Below, one piece after another: positions 43,650-52,338 of a stretch of DNA of 64,000 nucleotides (the first letter of the stretch is position 1; every line of letters begins with the position of its first letter). Source of the stretch: Halococcus saccharolyticus DSM 5350 (GTDB lineage: Archaea; Halobacteriota; Halobacteria; Halobacteriales; Halococcaceae); the NCBI RefSeq assembly GCF_000336915.1, contig NZ_AOMD01000005.1, positions 39,298-103,297 of the forward strand, read 5' to 3'. The notes under the pieces are model-generated. The model made no database searches. It was not told the origin of the DNA and saw only the letters and a program-made list of their open reading frames with translations. The position numbers and the translations under genes were made by a program.

Positions 43650-45803
43650 ATGAACGATTCACGACGAGATCTGTTGCGCAAAGTATCGGCACTTCCCGTC
43701 GCGGCATACGGTTTCAGCGGGATCGCAGCGGCGGCCGACTGTAGCGGCATCCCGGCGTACGATTCGGGGACCGCCTACTCCGGCGGCGACCAGGTGACCT
43801 ACGACGGATCGCTCTGGACCGCCGAGTGGTGGACCAAGGGTACCGCACCTGCAGCGAGCGAGAACGCCTGGACCAAACAGGGCGATTGCAGCGCCAACGG
43901 TGGCTCCGGGAGCGACGGGAGCGTTACTGACTGCAGCGGCGTTCCTGCGTACGACGCGAGCACTGCCTACTCGGGTGGCGACCAGGTGACCCACGAGGGT
44001 ACGCTCTGGACCGCCGAATGGTGGACCAAAGGAACCACGCCCGCTGCCAGTGAAAACGTCTGGACCAAACAGGGTGACTGCGGGCCTGCCAACGAGATGC
44101 CAACCGTCTCGTTCACGGCGAGTCCGTCCGCGCCCGATCCGAGCGCGTCGGTCACGTTCGACGCGTCGGGTTCTTCGGATCCGGATGGCTCGATCACATC
44201 CTACGAGTGGGCGTTCGGTGACGGCACCTCGGGGACCGGCGAAACCGCGAGTCACACCTACGACGCCATCGGGAAGTACACCGTCGAGCTGACGGTGACT
44301 GACGACGGCGGCAAGACCGCGAGTACGACTTCGACGCTCACGGTGGGCAACCCCAACGAGGTCCCGACTGCGTCGTTTGCGGTCGATCCGTCGATGCCCG
44401 CACCCGGGAAAGCGGCCACGTTCGACGCGTCGGGCTCCTCGGATCCCGACGGCTCGATCACATCCTACGAGTGGGACTTCGGCGACGGATCGACGGGTTC
44501 GGGGAAGACTGCGAGTCACACCTACAGCTCGAAGGGTACCTACACGGTCTCGCTGACTGTCACGGACGGTGCGGGCGCGAGCACGACCACCACGAGCGAC
44601 GTGACGGTCGGGACCGGCCCCTCCGACGAGTTCAAAGTCATCGGTTACTACCCCGGCTGGAAGGCAACGCCGGAGTACGACTACTACCCCGAGGACATCC
44701 CGTGGGGCAAGGTCACCGACGTGCAGTACGCCTTCCTCGGCGTCGATGCGACGAAGGCCGTTCCCACGATCATGAGCGAACAGGACCGGAAGAATCTAGA
44801 GCGGTTCAAGGAGCTCAAGTCGGGACCAGCATCGGACACCCGCGTGAAGGTCTCGGTCGGTGGGTGGGCCGACTCGGAGGGGTTCAGCGACATCGCGGCG
44901 AGTCAGAGCAAGCGCCAGACGTTCGCCGACCGGAGCGTCGAGATCGTCCGAAAGTACGACCTCGACGGCGTCGACATCGACTGGGAACATCCCGGTAGCT
45001 CCCAGGGCAAGTGCCAGTGTGGCCGTAACGCAGACTACGAGAACCACATCAAGCTGTTGCAGGCGCTGCGCGACGCGCTCGACGCCGCCGGGAAGGAGGA
45101 CGGTCAGAAGTACTACCTCTCGGTCGCCAACGGTGGTTCGGACTGGAACGCAGGCGGGCTCCGTCACGGCAAGATCGGGGAGATCTGTGACTACACCATG
45201 ATCATGGCGTACGACTTCACCGGGTCGTGGATGGACGTCGCCGGACTGAACGCGCCGCTGTACGGTTCGGGCCATCCGACCGAAAACTCTCAGTACGGCG
45301 AGACCTACACCGCCCAGTACTACGTCGAGTACTCCGTGGACAAGTTGTACGCGGGCAATCACGGCGAGACGGGCTACTGGCCCGGCCAATGGAAGTACCC
45401 GCCCGCCGAACCTGCTGCCCATAGCGAGCTCGTGCTCGGGCTGCCGTTCTACGGACGCGGGTTCAACGGCACCGAGCTCTACGGTAGCTACAGCGGACTG
45501 CCGAAGGGAACGTGGCACGACCAGCTCGAAAAGGGTGCGGACCCGACGGGCGCGTTCGACTTCGGCGATCTGGAGGAGAACTATCAGAACACGAGCGGAT
45601 GGACGAAGTACCGCCACGATCCCGGTGCAGTGCCGTACCTCGTCAACGAAAGTGAGGAGACGATCATCAGCTACGACGACGAGCAGGCGATCGAGGAGAA
45701 GGTGAAGTTCGCGAAGGAGCGCGGCATGCAGGGCGTGATGTTCTGGGAACTCTCCCAGGACTGGAACGAGACGCTGCTCGACGCGATCCTCGCCACGATC
45801 TGA
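43650..45803 (+). CDS. Secreted GH18 chitinase with two chitin-binding and two PKD domains
   Basis: 717-residue extracellular chitinase, the largest of the array. Tat signal SRRDLLRKVSALPVAAYG; two CBM5/12 modules (about 30-75 and 90-135), two PKD domains (about 145-230 and 235-320) and a GH18 domain (about 325-715). The catalytic motif DGVDIDWEHPGS gives Glu446 as proton donor. The chitin-binding and PKD modules are nearly identical in DNA to those of the first and fifth genes. The ATG at 43650 places the twin arginine at residues 5-6. It lies 49 bases after the previous chitinase stop, so both are likely on one transcript. Confidence 0.94.
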   Translation: MNDSRRDLLRKVSALPVAAYGFSGIAAAADCSGIPAYDSGTAYSGGDQVTYDGSLWTAEWWTKGTAPAASENAWTKQGDCSANGGSGSDGSVTDCSGVPAYDASTAYSGGDQVTHEGTLWTAEWWTKGTTPAASENVWTKQGDCGPANEMPTVSFTASPSAPDPSASVTFDASGSSDPDGSITSYEWAFGDGTSGTGETASHTYDAIGKYTVELTVTDDGGKTASTTSTLTVGNPNEVPTASFAVDPSMPAPGKAATFDASGSSDPDGSITSYEWDFGDGSTGSGKTASHTYSSKGTYTVSLTVTDGAGASTTTTSDVTVGTGPSDEFKVIGYYPGWKATPEYDYYPEDIPWGKVTDVQYAFLGVDATKAVPTIMSEQDRKNLERFKELKSGPASDTRVKVSVGGWADSEGFSDIAASQSKRQTFADRSVEIVRKYDLDGVDIDWEHPGSSQGKCQCGRNADYENHIKLLQALRDALDAAGKEDGQKYYLSVANGGSDWNAGGLRHGKIGEICDYTMIMAYDFTGSWMDVAGLNAPLYGSGHPTENSQYGETYTAQYYVEYSVDKLYAGNHGETGYWPGQWKYPPAEPAAHSELVLGLPFYGRGFNGTELYGSYSGLPKGTWHDQLEKGADPTGAFDFGDLEENYQNTSGWTKYRHDPGAVPYLVNESEETIISYDDEQAIEEKVKFAKERGMQGVMFWELSQDWNETLLDAILATI

Positions 45804-46042
45804 TCGTCAGCCGTCGTTCGATCTACCGATGAACAACACACCACGCGACACGCCCGATCGGCGGTCGACGCGCCTGCCGATCCAGCGGGGCGTGCCACCG
45901 CCCGTGACGAACGGCGGACGATCGAGGGTCGGCGACGTCGATCCGAACGGCGTTCCGATCCCACGAGCTCGTCGCGGCGAACGTGTACTCGGCGCATAGC
46001 ACTCGACGAACGATGCGGAAGACGACACCACGAACACAACTC

Positions 46043-47404
46043 ATGAACCACACACGACGGAGCGTACTGCGCAAGGCAGCGGGACTCTCGGCGCTGGCGA
46101 TCGGGACGAGCGGAGCCGCTTCGGCGGCGACCGACTGTAGCAACGTGCCAGCATACGACGCGAACACTGCGTACTCGGGCGGCGACCAGGTGATCTACGA
46201 GGGATCGCTCTGGACCGCCGAGTGGTGGACCAAAGGCACTGCACCCTCCACGAGCGAGAACGTCTGGACCAAACAGGGCGACTGTGGGTCCGGCGGCGGT
46301 GGCGGTGGTGGCTCCGATGGCGGCAGCGGCGGAAGCGCCGCCGACTGTAGCGGCGTCCCGGCATACGACCCGAACACCGCCTACTCCGGTGGCGATCAGG
46401 TGGTCCACAACGGATCACTCTGGATCGCCGAGTGGTGGACCCGTGGAAGCGCGCCCGCCGAGTCCGAGGCGGTCTGGACGCTGGAGGGGTCCTGCCGTAG
46501 CGACGGCGGCGGTGATGGTGGCGATGGCGGCGGTGATGATGGAGACGGCGGCGGTGGCGGCGGAGGCGGCGGTGGCGGGATTTACTCCCTCTACGCGGGT
46601 ACGTGGATGAACCGCGTCGACGGCGTGACGAGCCGGAACCTCGATCACGTCTACCTGACGGTCCTCGGTGACGCCACGGACGACGGCGAGGTGAACGCCG
46701 GGTGGCTGGCGGGCTGCAACACGGGCTCGTGTAGCCAGAAGTCACTCTCGACACAGACCGACACGATCCAAGCGCTTCAGGACAACGGCGTCGAGGTGCG
46801 GGTTTCGATCGGCGGCGCGGACGGACGTGTCGTGGCTCGGGACGCGAGCAGCGCCACCGAACTCAAAAACGCCTACGCCAACATCCTCGACACGCTCGGC
46901 GTCAGCACGCTCGACATCGACGACGAGAACGCCGACCAGCGCTCCGAGACGCTCTACGAGATGCGCAACGAGGCGCTGGCGATGCTCAAAACGGAGCGAC
47001 CGAACGTCACGGTCGGCTTCACGGTCTCTGCGACCGCGGATGGCATCGTGAGCTACGGCCACTCGCGTGGCAAGACGTGGATCAAGGACGCCGAAAAGAA
47101 GGGCGTCGGCCTCGATTACGTCCAGCCGATGACGATGTACTTCCAGGGCGACGAGAACTTCGATTCGATCACCCAGTCGCTCGAAGGTACTGTTGACTTC
47201 CTGGAGACGGTCTACACCGGGAAGTCCCGGAGCGCGATCTGGTCGATGGTGGGCGTGACGCCCCTGCTGAGTCAGATATCGACCCAGGACGCGACACAAC
47301 TGGTCGATTACGCCAGCCAGAAGGGCATGTACAGCATCGCGCCGTGGTCGCTGAACCTGGACACCAACGGCGAGTTCTCGGACATCTTCAAGCAGTTCGG
47401 ATAG
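46043..47404 (+). CDS. Secreted GH18 chitinase with two chitin-binding domains
   Basis: 453-residue extracellular enzyme. Tat signal TRRSVLRKAAGLSALAIGTSG; two CBM5/12 modules (about 32-78 and 95-140), a Gly/Asp linker of about 35 residues and a compact GH18 domain (about 190-453) with LDIDDE (Asp291, Asp293, Glu295) in place of DGxDxDxE. It lacks a PKD domain. The catalytic domain is similar in type to that of the second gene ([11 protein letters not shown] against [11 protein letters not shown]), which suggests exo- or oligosaccharide-directed activity alongside the larger GH18 enzymes. A 239-base gap before it may hold a separate promoter. Confidence 0.92.
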   Translation: MNHTRRSVLRKAAGLSALAIGTSGAASAATDCSNVPAYDANTAYSGGDQVIYEGSLWTAEWWTKGTAPSTSENVWTKQGDCGSGGGGGGGSDGGSGGSAADCSGVPAYDPNTAYSGGDQVVHNGSLWIAEWWTRGSAPAESEAVWTLEGSCRSDGGGDGGDGGGDDGDGGGGGGGGGGGIYSLYAGTWMNRVDGVTSRNLDHVYLTVLGDATDDGEVNAGWLAGCNTGSCSQKSLSTQTDTIQALQDNGVEVRVSIGGADGRVVARDASSATELKNAYANILDTLGVSTLDIDDENADQRSETLYEMRNEALAMLKTERPNVTVGFTVSATADGIVSYGHSRGKTWIKDAEKKGVGLDYVQPMTMYFQGDENFDSITQSLEGTVDFLETVYTGKSRSAIWSMVGVTPLLSQISTQDATQLVDYASQKGMYSIAPWSLNLDTNGEFSDIFKQFG

Positions 47405-47557
47405 CCGACGGGGACTGAGCCGCTCGAACGGGGTCGAGCACGACTCTCGACTTCCCTAATCGGCTCCCGATGGTTCGCCGAAGAATCCGCCACGACGATC
47501 CTCGGTCCCATCACTCGTTGCCGGATCGCACACGAAACGAAAGACGACAAAACCGAC

Positions 47558-49192
47558 ATGAAACACACACGACGAAGCCTTCTTCAGAAGGTATCGACAC
47601 TGCCCATCGCGGCGTACGGCCTCAGCGGGATCGCAGCGGCAGCCGATTGCAGCGGCGTCCCGGCGTACGATTCGGGAACCACCTACTTAGGTGGCGATCA
47701 GGTGATCTACGAGGGATCGCTCTGGACCGCCGAGTGGTGGACCAAAGGAACCACGCCCGCCACGAGTGAGAACGTCTGGACCAAACAGGGCGACTGTGGA
47801 CCGGTCAACGACGGGCCGACCGCCTCGTTCACGGCGAGTCCGTCCACGCCCGATCCGGGTGCGTCGGTCACGTTCGACGCATCGGGAAGCTCGGACCCCG
47901 ACGGTTCGATCACATCCTACGAGTGGACTTTCGGTGACGGCACCGCGGGCTCGGGCCAAACCGCGAGTCACGTCTACGATGCGGCCGGAGACTACACCGT
48001 GACACTGACCGTGACCGACGACGCCGGTGCGAGCGCCGCCACGTCGACGACGGTCGGCGTCGGCGACACCGGCGGCGGAGGTGGCGGGGGCCCCGTCTCT
48101 GCCACCACCACCCTCGCCGAGTTCTACGCAGAGTACGACAAGGACTTCTACCCGGCCGAAACCGAAGGCGGCGTTCCCGGGCTGCTCAAAAACGAGCTGC
48201 CCGCCGACGCCAGCCAGCACGGCGTCGACCTCACCGCGATCCAGGACAACGCTGACGACGGCTCGATAGAACTGCGCGCACTCGGCGACCGGGGGCTCGG
48301 GTTGGTCAAACGGTTCACCGCCGACGGGGTGCCGCGAGAGACCACCGCACGACTCATGCCGTGGCTGACATCGCTACCCGAGACGACCGAACCGATCCCG
48401 TTCAACGACGGGAGTGGCCGGAATGGCGGCCTCACGGCCGACACGGGACCGGTGTCTGCAACGAACGATCCACCGGTGTTCGTTCAGGACGCGTGGCCGA
48501 GTGGTGCACAGTTCGACGACGTCTACCACCAGTCCCGACGCTCCGACTGGAGTAGCGGCGTCAGCGACACTCAGTACACCAACGCCGACAATCCGATCAT
48601 CGACGCCACCACGAAAAAGAACCATCCGGTCACGGGTGCGTCGCTCGGGAATGGGTTCACCGCGAACGCGCCGCTAGAGGGGACTGCCGAACTCCACGGC
48701 GATGGCTGGATCTTCGACCAGTCGCTGATATTCGAGAACACCACCGACGTGCCGCTGCTGATCGATGGTGCGGTCGTCTGGTGGGTCGGGGCGTCGAAAG
48801 GCGGACGGGGACTGGATCAGTTCTCCTACGACAACGCACAACGGAAGAACTTCTCGGTGGGCCACCCACAGCGGGACGTCATCGAAGTGTCCTTGCCAGC
48901 GGCGGACAAGCCGGGTCCCTTCCAAGGAACCGACGCGCCGCTCTCGGCGTACGGGGTCCGGATCGCACAGCACAACAACCCGTACATGTATAGGACGTGC
49001 TACCCCAACCAGAAGTTCTCGATGACCTACCAGAACGTCACGGGCCCCGGTCAGTACGACTGGCCGCTCACCGATCTAGTCGACGTGATGCTCGAAACCT
49101 GCCACGTCGAGTTCCGTGAAGACATGTCCAGCATCAACCAGAACACCGAGCTGGTCGCCACACTCGATATGAAGAACCGCTACGGGAACTAG
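47558..49192 (+). CDS. Secreted chitin-binding protein with PKD domain and unknown C-terminal domain
   Basis: 544-residue extracellular protein. Tat signal [18 protein letters not shown]; one CBM5/12 module (about 30-76), a PKD domain (about 82-165), a Gly linker and a C-terminal region of about 360 residues. That region shows no GH18 motif, and I do not recognise it. It contains segments such as [45 protein letters not shown] and [19 protein letters not shown], and looks rich in beta strands with two or more Cys. Its binding modules nearly match those of the active chitinases, so a chitin-linked role is likely: an accessory, lytic or structural protein. It is the last gene of the array. Confidence 0.85.
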   Translation: MKHTRRSLLQKVSTLPIAAYGLSGIAAAADCSGVPAYDSGTTYLGGDQVIYEGSLWTAEWWTKGTTPATSENVWTKQGDCGPVNDGPTASFTASPSTPDPGASVTFDASGSSDPDGSITSYEWTFGDGTAGSGQTASHVYDAAGDYTVTLTVTDDAGASAATSTTVGVGDTGGGGGGGPVSATTTLAEFYAEYDKDFYPAETEGGVPGLLKNELPADASQHGVDLTAIQDNADDGSIELRALGDRGLGLVKRFTADGVPRETTARLMPWLTSLPETTEPIPFNDGSGRNGGLTADTGPVSATNDPPVFVQDAWPSGAQFDDVYHQSRRSDWSSGVSDTQYTNADNPIIDATTKKNHPVTGASLGNGFTANAPLEGTAELHGDGWIFDQSLIFENTTDVPLLIDGAVVWWVGASKGGRGLDQFSYDNAQRKNFSVGHPQRDVIEVSLPAADKPGPFQGTDAPLSAYGVRIAQHNNPYMYRTCYPNQKFSMTYQNVTGPGQYDWPLTDLVDVMLETCHVEFREDMSSINQNTELVATLDMKNRYGN

Positions 49193-49327
49193 CGGCCCGT
49201 CGGCGGACGATTTTCGTCGGAGCGACGATCGAGATTCGGTTTCGTACAGTGGAAAGACGTAGCGACCGGCGACTGCAAAGAGCTGGTTCGTGGATCGCGA
49301 TTCGCGGGCGGCACGATCGACGAACGA

Positions 49328-50329
49328 CTACTCCGTCGGAAGTTCCTCGATATACGCGTTCCAGACCGCTTCGGGGTTCTCACACGCGATATCGGAGATG
49401 ATCCGGCAGGCGTCGTAGCCCCACATGAACACGCTGTCGACGTCGCTGTCGGCGACGGTGCGGGTCGCGGTGTGGACGTCCTCGATGGTGGCATCGCTGC
49501 CGTCGAGCCGGAACCCCTGGATCCAGATCTGGCTGCGCTTGTCGTACTCCGCGGCCAGCGATTCGACGAGATCGGTGAAGTAGCCGACGAACTCGGCGGC
49601 TTCGTCGGGGGCGTGGATCGCCCAGTAGGGATCGGTCGCCAGCACGTCGAGAGCATCGTTCGCGGCGAGGCGCTCCCAGTCGGAGAGGCCGTGATCGGCG
49701 TCCTCGCTCGGTAGGAGACAGACCGCGTTCTCTGCGCCCTCCTCGTGCGCGAGCGTCATCATCTCGTCGAGGAAGTCGAGTAAGGCGTCCTCGCGGAACG
49801 CAGTGACCTGGTCGGTCTGCTCGTCGGGCATCGACTCGCCGTACGCCTCCTCGTAGGCAGCCTGGCAGTGTTCGCATCGGCAGGCCCACGCGTCCTCGGG
49901 GTACTCCGCCTCGTGCCAGCTCGCGATGAACCAGTGGGGCTCGTCCCAGAACAGCACGTCGGCCCCGATCCCGGCGGCGTCACGGGTCCAGCCGCGCATG
50001 TACTCCCGGAACGCGGGCGCGTTGAAGCAGGCTGCGGGGATGCGCTCGCCGGTCGAGAGTATTTGACACGCCTCGGGATGCTTGCCGATGAACTCCGAGA
50101 GCGCCTCGCCGCCGAACACCCGGCCGACCGACCACGGATTGACGTAGGTCTCGAACCCGCGATCGTGGCTCGCCTCGATGATTCCCCCCATCGTCCCGGT
50201 GTAGTACTCCCGATCGCGCTCGCTGAACGTGTGGAGGATCGCGTCGAGACCCTCGTCGGCGAACCGATCGAGGTCGGATTTCACATGGTCCACATCGCGG
50301 ACGCCGAAGTAGCTCGTTCCGGTCTCCAT
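49328..50329 (-). CDS. Uncharacterised putative TIM-barrel protein with CxCxxC motif
   Basis: 333-residue cytoplasmic protein. I do not recognise the family, but VDHVKSDLDRFADEGLDAILHTFSERD, GFETYVNPWSVGRVF, ADVLFWDEPHWF and LDVLATDPYWAIHAPDEAAE resemble beta/alpha-barrel glycosidase-like proteins. The CRCEHC cysteine cluster after WACRCEHCQAAY is of the type seen in uncharacterised GH-like proteins. The start at 50329 (METGTSYFGV) is taken; the frame extends to 50683 across a degenerate ABC gene. It is convergent with the last chitin-binding gene. Its neighbour at 50845 has a similar motif. Confidence 0.6.
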   Translation of the reverse strand: METGTSYFGVRDVDHVKSDLDRFADEGLDAILHTFSERDREYYTGTMGGIIEASHDRGFETYVNPWSVGRVFGGEALSEFIGKHPEACQILSTGERIPAACFNAPAFREYMRGWTRDAAGIGADVLFWDEPHWFIASWHEAEYPEDAWACRCEHCQAAYEEAYGESMPDEQTDQVTAFREDALLDFLDEMMTLAHEEGAENAVCLLPSEDADHGLSDWERLAANDALDVLATDPYWAIHAPDEAAEFVGYFTDLVESLAAEYDKRSQIWIQGFRLDGSDATIEDVHTATRTVADSDVDSVFMWGYDACRIISDIACENPEAVWNAYIEELPTE

Positions 50330-50844
50330 ACCACCCCCACCGAGGGGAAGGGGAAAAACCACGAGGTAGCGGCAATCCCGATGAAACGGGGTGACTTCAG
50401 TTCGACGATCGAAAGATTTCCAGCACGAACCACACTCGATCGAGCGGAAGCGGACTGACACGAGGAGTCTCAGCCGCCGATAGTTTTTTGCTGCCCAACT
50501 CCGCAGAGAGAGACGACCTGTCACGAGCAATGTCGATCTCTCGGGGGTCGCAAAGGTGTACGACGACGATCTCCTCACAGTCGATGACGTCGATCTCACG
50601 GTCGAGGACGGGGAGTTCCTCGTCATGGTCGGTCCCTCGGGCTGTGGTAAGTCGACGACGCTGCGGATGATCGCCGGACCCAATCAGCCGTTCCACGAGC
50701 GCGTCTACGATGCGGACGAGGCACCGACACGGGAGTGACCCGGTTTCCTGTCCTCGCCTGCGGGCTGTCGTCCGACATCGATCAGTGAGACAGTTCGGTC
50801 GAGAAACCCCGAGCAACTATGTACGCCGCGGTGATCGGTCGAGT
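50330..50844. other. Gap containing a degenerate ABC ATPase gene
   Basis: 515 bases between divergent genes. The only recognisable content is the broken ATPase at 50523-50738. The rest has no supported gene. Confidence 0.5.
50523..50738 (+). pseudogene. Truncated sugar ABC transporter ATPase (UgpC/MalK type)
   Basis: The frame reads [20 protein letters not shown], then [20 protein letters not shown] with Walker A and [10 protein letters not shown]. It matches the first 50 residues of haloarchaeal sugar-importer ATPases (usually MSNV...). The ATG has become ACG at 50523, and after MIAG the frame changes to unrelated sequence and stops at 50738. The signature, Walker B and all later parts are missing. 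Remains of a CUT1-type sugar importer are inferred; its permease and binding protein genes are absent. Confidence 0.8.
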
Positions 50845-51996
50845 ATGAAGTTCGCGATCTGGGCCTATCCCTGGTCTCTCGTTGACGAGGGCGTTGAGCA
50901 GGCCGCGAGGCGGTTGGAACGGATCGGGATCGACGAGATCACGCTCGCAACGAACTACCATGCAGTCCAGACGTACCACCCCCGTCAGCCGGGTCGGAGC
51001 ACGTTCTTCGCGCGGGCGAGTGCGTACTTCCAGCCGGACGGGGAGTACGGCCGGCTCGAACCCGTACCGAACGAGCGGATGGGTGAGGACGATTGGCTGG
51101 CCGAGATCGCCGACGGAATCGCGGACACCTCACTCGCGCTCAACTCGTGGACTGTCGGCTGTCACAACTCCCGGCTCGGGATGGCCAACCGCGACTTCGC
51201 GCTCGAAAATCCGTTCGGGGATCGGCTCGTGTTTGGACTCTGCCCGTCGAAGCCGGCAGTACACCGCTACCTCACGGCGCTCGTCGCGGATCTCGACGCA
51301 CGGACCCCGTTCGAGCGGATCGAACTCGAACAGTTCGATTACTTCTATGGAACTGGGTTCGGTTGGCACCACCAGAAGATCCACGTTGGCCTCGGCGATC
51401 TCGGCGAGTTCCTGTTCGGACTCTGTTTCTGTGATGCGTGTCGCGCGAACGCGGCCGATGCCGGTATCGACGTCGAGCAAGCGCGATTGCAGTGCATCGA
51501 GACGCTCGACGCCATTGCGGCAGGTGAACTCGTTTCGGACATCGGCGTCGCCGCTTGGCTCGTGCACCATCCGTCGGTCCGTTCGTACGTAGAAATTCGT
51601 TGCGAGACTCTTGCGGAGGTGTTCGCCGATCTTCGCCGGAAGGTCGACGCGGATCTCGGCTACTACTTGCCGAACCTCGCCCCCACAGATGCGTGGAAGT
51701 ACGGAGCCGATCCCGACCGGCTCGCGACCACCCTCGATCACCACGTCGCCCTCGCCTACGGCTCGAACCGAACGGAAATCACCGACTGCGTTCGTACAGC
51801 CCAATCACTCACCGACACGCCGGTTCACGCCGGCGTTCTCGCCGGTCATCCGGCGATCGAGAATCGAGCGACGCTCGTCGACATCGTGGACGGCCTCGCC
51901 AACGCCGGCGTCAAGCGCGTCTCGTTTTACAACGACGGACTGCTCCCCGAGCGAAATCTCGATTGGATCGAGGCGGCGACCGAACCACATCGATAG
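50845..51996 (+). CDS. Uncharacterised putative TIM-barrel protein with CxCxxC motif
   Basis: 383-residue cytoplasmic protein with repeated beta/alpha elements: FAIWAYPWSLVDEGVEQAAR, IDEITLATNYHAVQTYHP, PFERIELEQFDYFYGTGFGW and LGYYLPNLAPTDAWKYGAD. The cluster CFCDACRANAADAG follows the predicted central barrel strands, as does CRCEHC in the protein encoded at 49328. No signal peptide. The start at 50845 (MKFAIWAYPW) is favoured over an in-frame start at 50710, which would overlap the broken ATPase. Its function is unknown; a carbohydrate-active role is suggested by location beside the chitinase array. Confidence 0.65.
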   Translation: MKFAIWAYPWSLVDEGVEQAARRLERIGIDEITLATNYHAVQTYHPRQPGRSTFFARASAYFQPDGEYGRLEPVPNERMGEDDWLAEIADGIADTSLALNSWTVGCHNSRLGMANRDFALENPFGDRLVFGLCPSKPAVHRYLTALVADLDARTPFERIELEQFDYFYGTGFGWHHQKIHVGLGDLGEFLFGLCFCDACRANAADAGIDVEQARLQCIETLDAIAAGELVSDIGVAAWLVHHPSVRSYVEIRCETLAEVFADLRRKVDADLGYYLPNLAPTDAWKYGADPDRLATTLDHHVALAYGSNRTEITDCVRTAQSLTDTPVHAGVLAGHPAIENRATLVDIVDGLANAGVKRVSFYNDGLLPERNLDWIEAATEPHR

Positions 51997-52338
51997 ATCC
52001 ACATGCTGGATGGGTGCCGGAAGGAATTGTTGCGATTGTCTTCTCTGGAATCGATAGAAGTAGTTGTATTCGTATCATCCTCCGTACCAGGCGCGACAGT
52101 TTCGCGGCGAAATGAGTTGTATGTGGACTGTGACAAACTAAAGCCCGGAGTGATGGAGTGAAGATGCAGGGGCAAGAAACAAAAATATCTGGATATCTAC
52201 CGACCGAAGCCAAGTCATTCGGAAGAATGACATCAACACGATCGGCAAACTGTCCGTTGATGCGGCTGTTTTCATCGGAAGAGATTTCTCCGATTGCGAA
52301 GCCTGTTTAACTACTTCTAACTGCCGTATTGTCGTTCG
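51997..52338. other. AT-rich intergenic region
   Basis: 342 bases between two genes whose 3' ends face each other. GC is lower than in the flanks. I see no gene, RNA or clear repeat in it. Confidence 0.4.

Noticed and set aside
42188..43750. A 520-residue minus-strand ORF opposite the second chitinase
   Set aside because: It is arginine and valine rich and has no recognisable domain, unlike the GH18 gene on the plus strand.
45829..45999. A 56-residue ORF in the gap before the fourth chitinase
   Set aside because: It is basic and proline/arginine rich, unlike haloarchaeal proteins, with no promoter or ribosome binding site. It is more likely spacer DNA.
47558..49192. The fifth array gene as a GH18 chitinase
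   Set aside because: No DxxDxDxE or related motif is present and the C-terminal region does not resemble the GH18 domains next to it.
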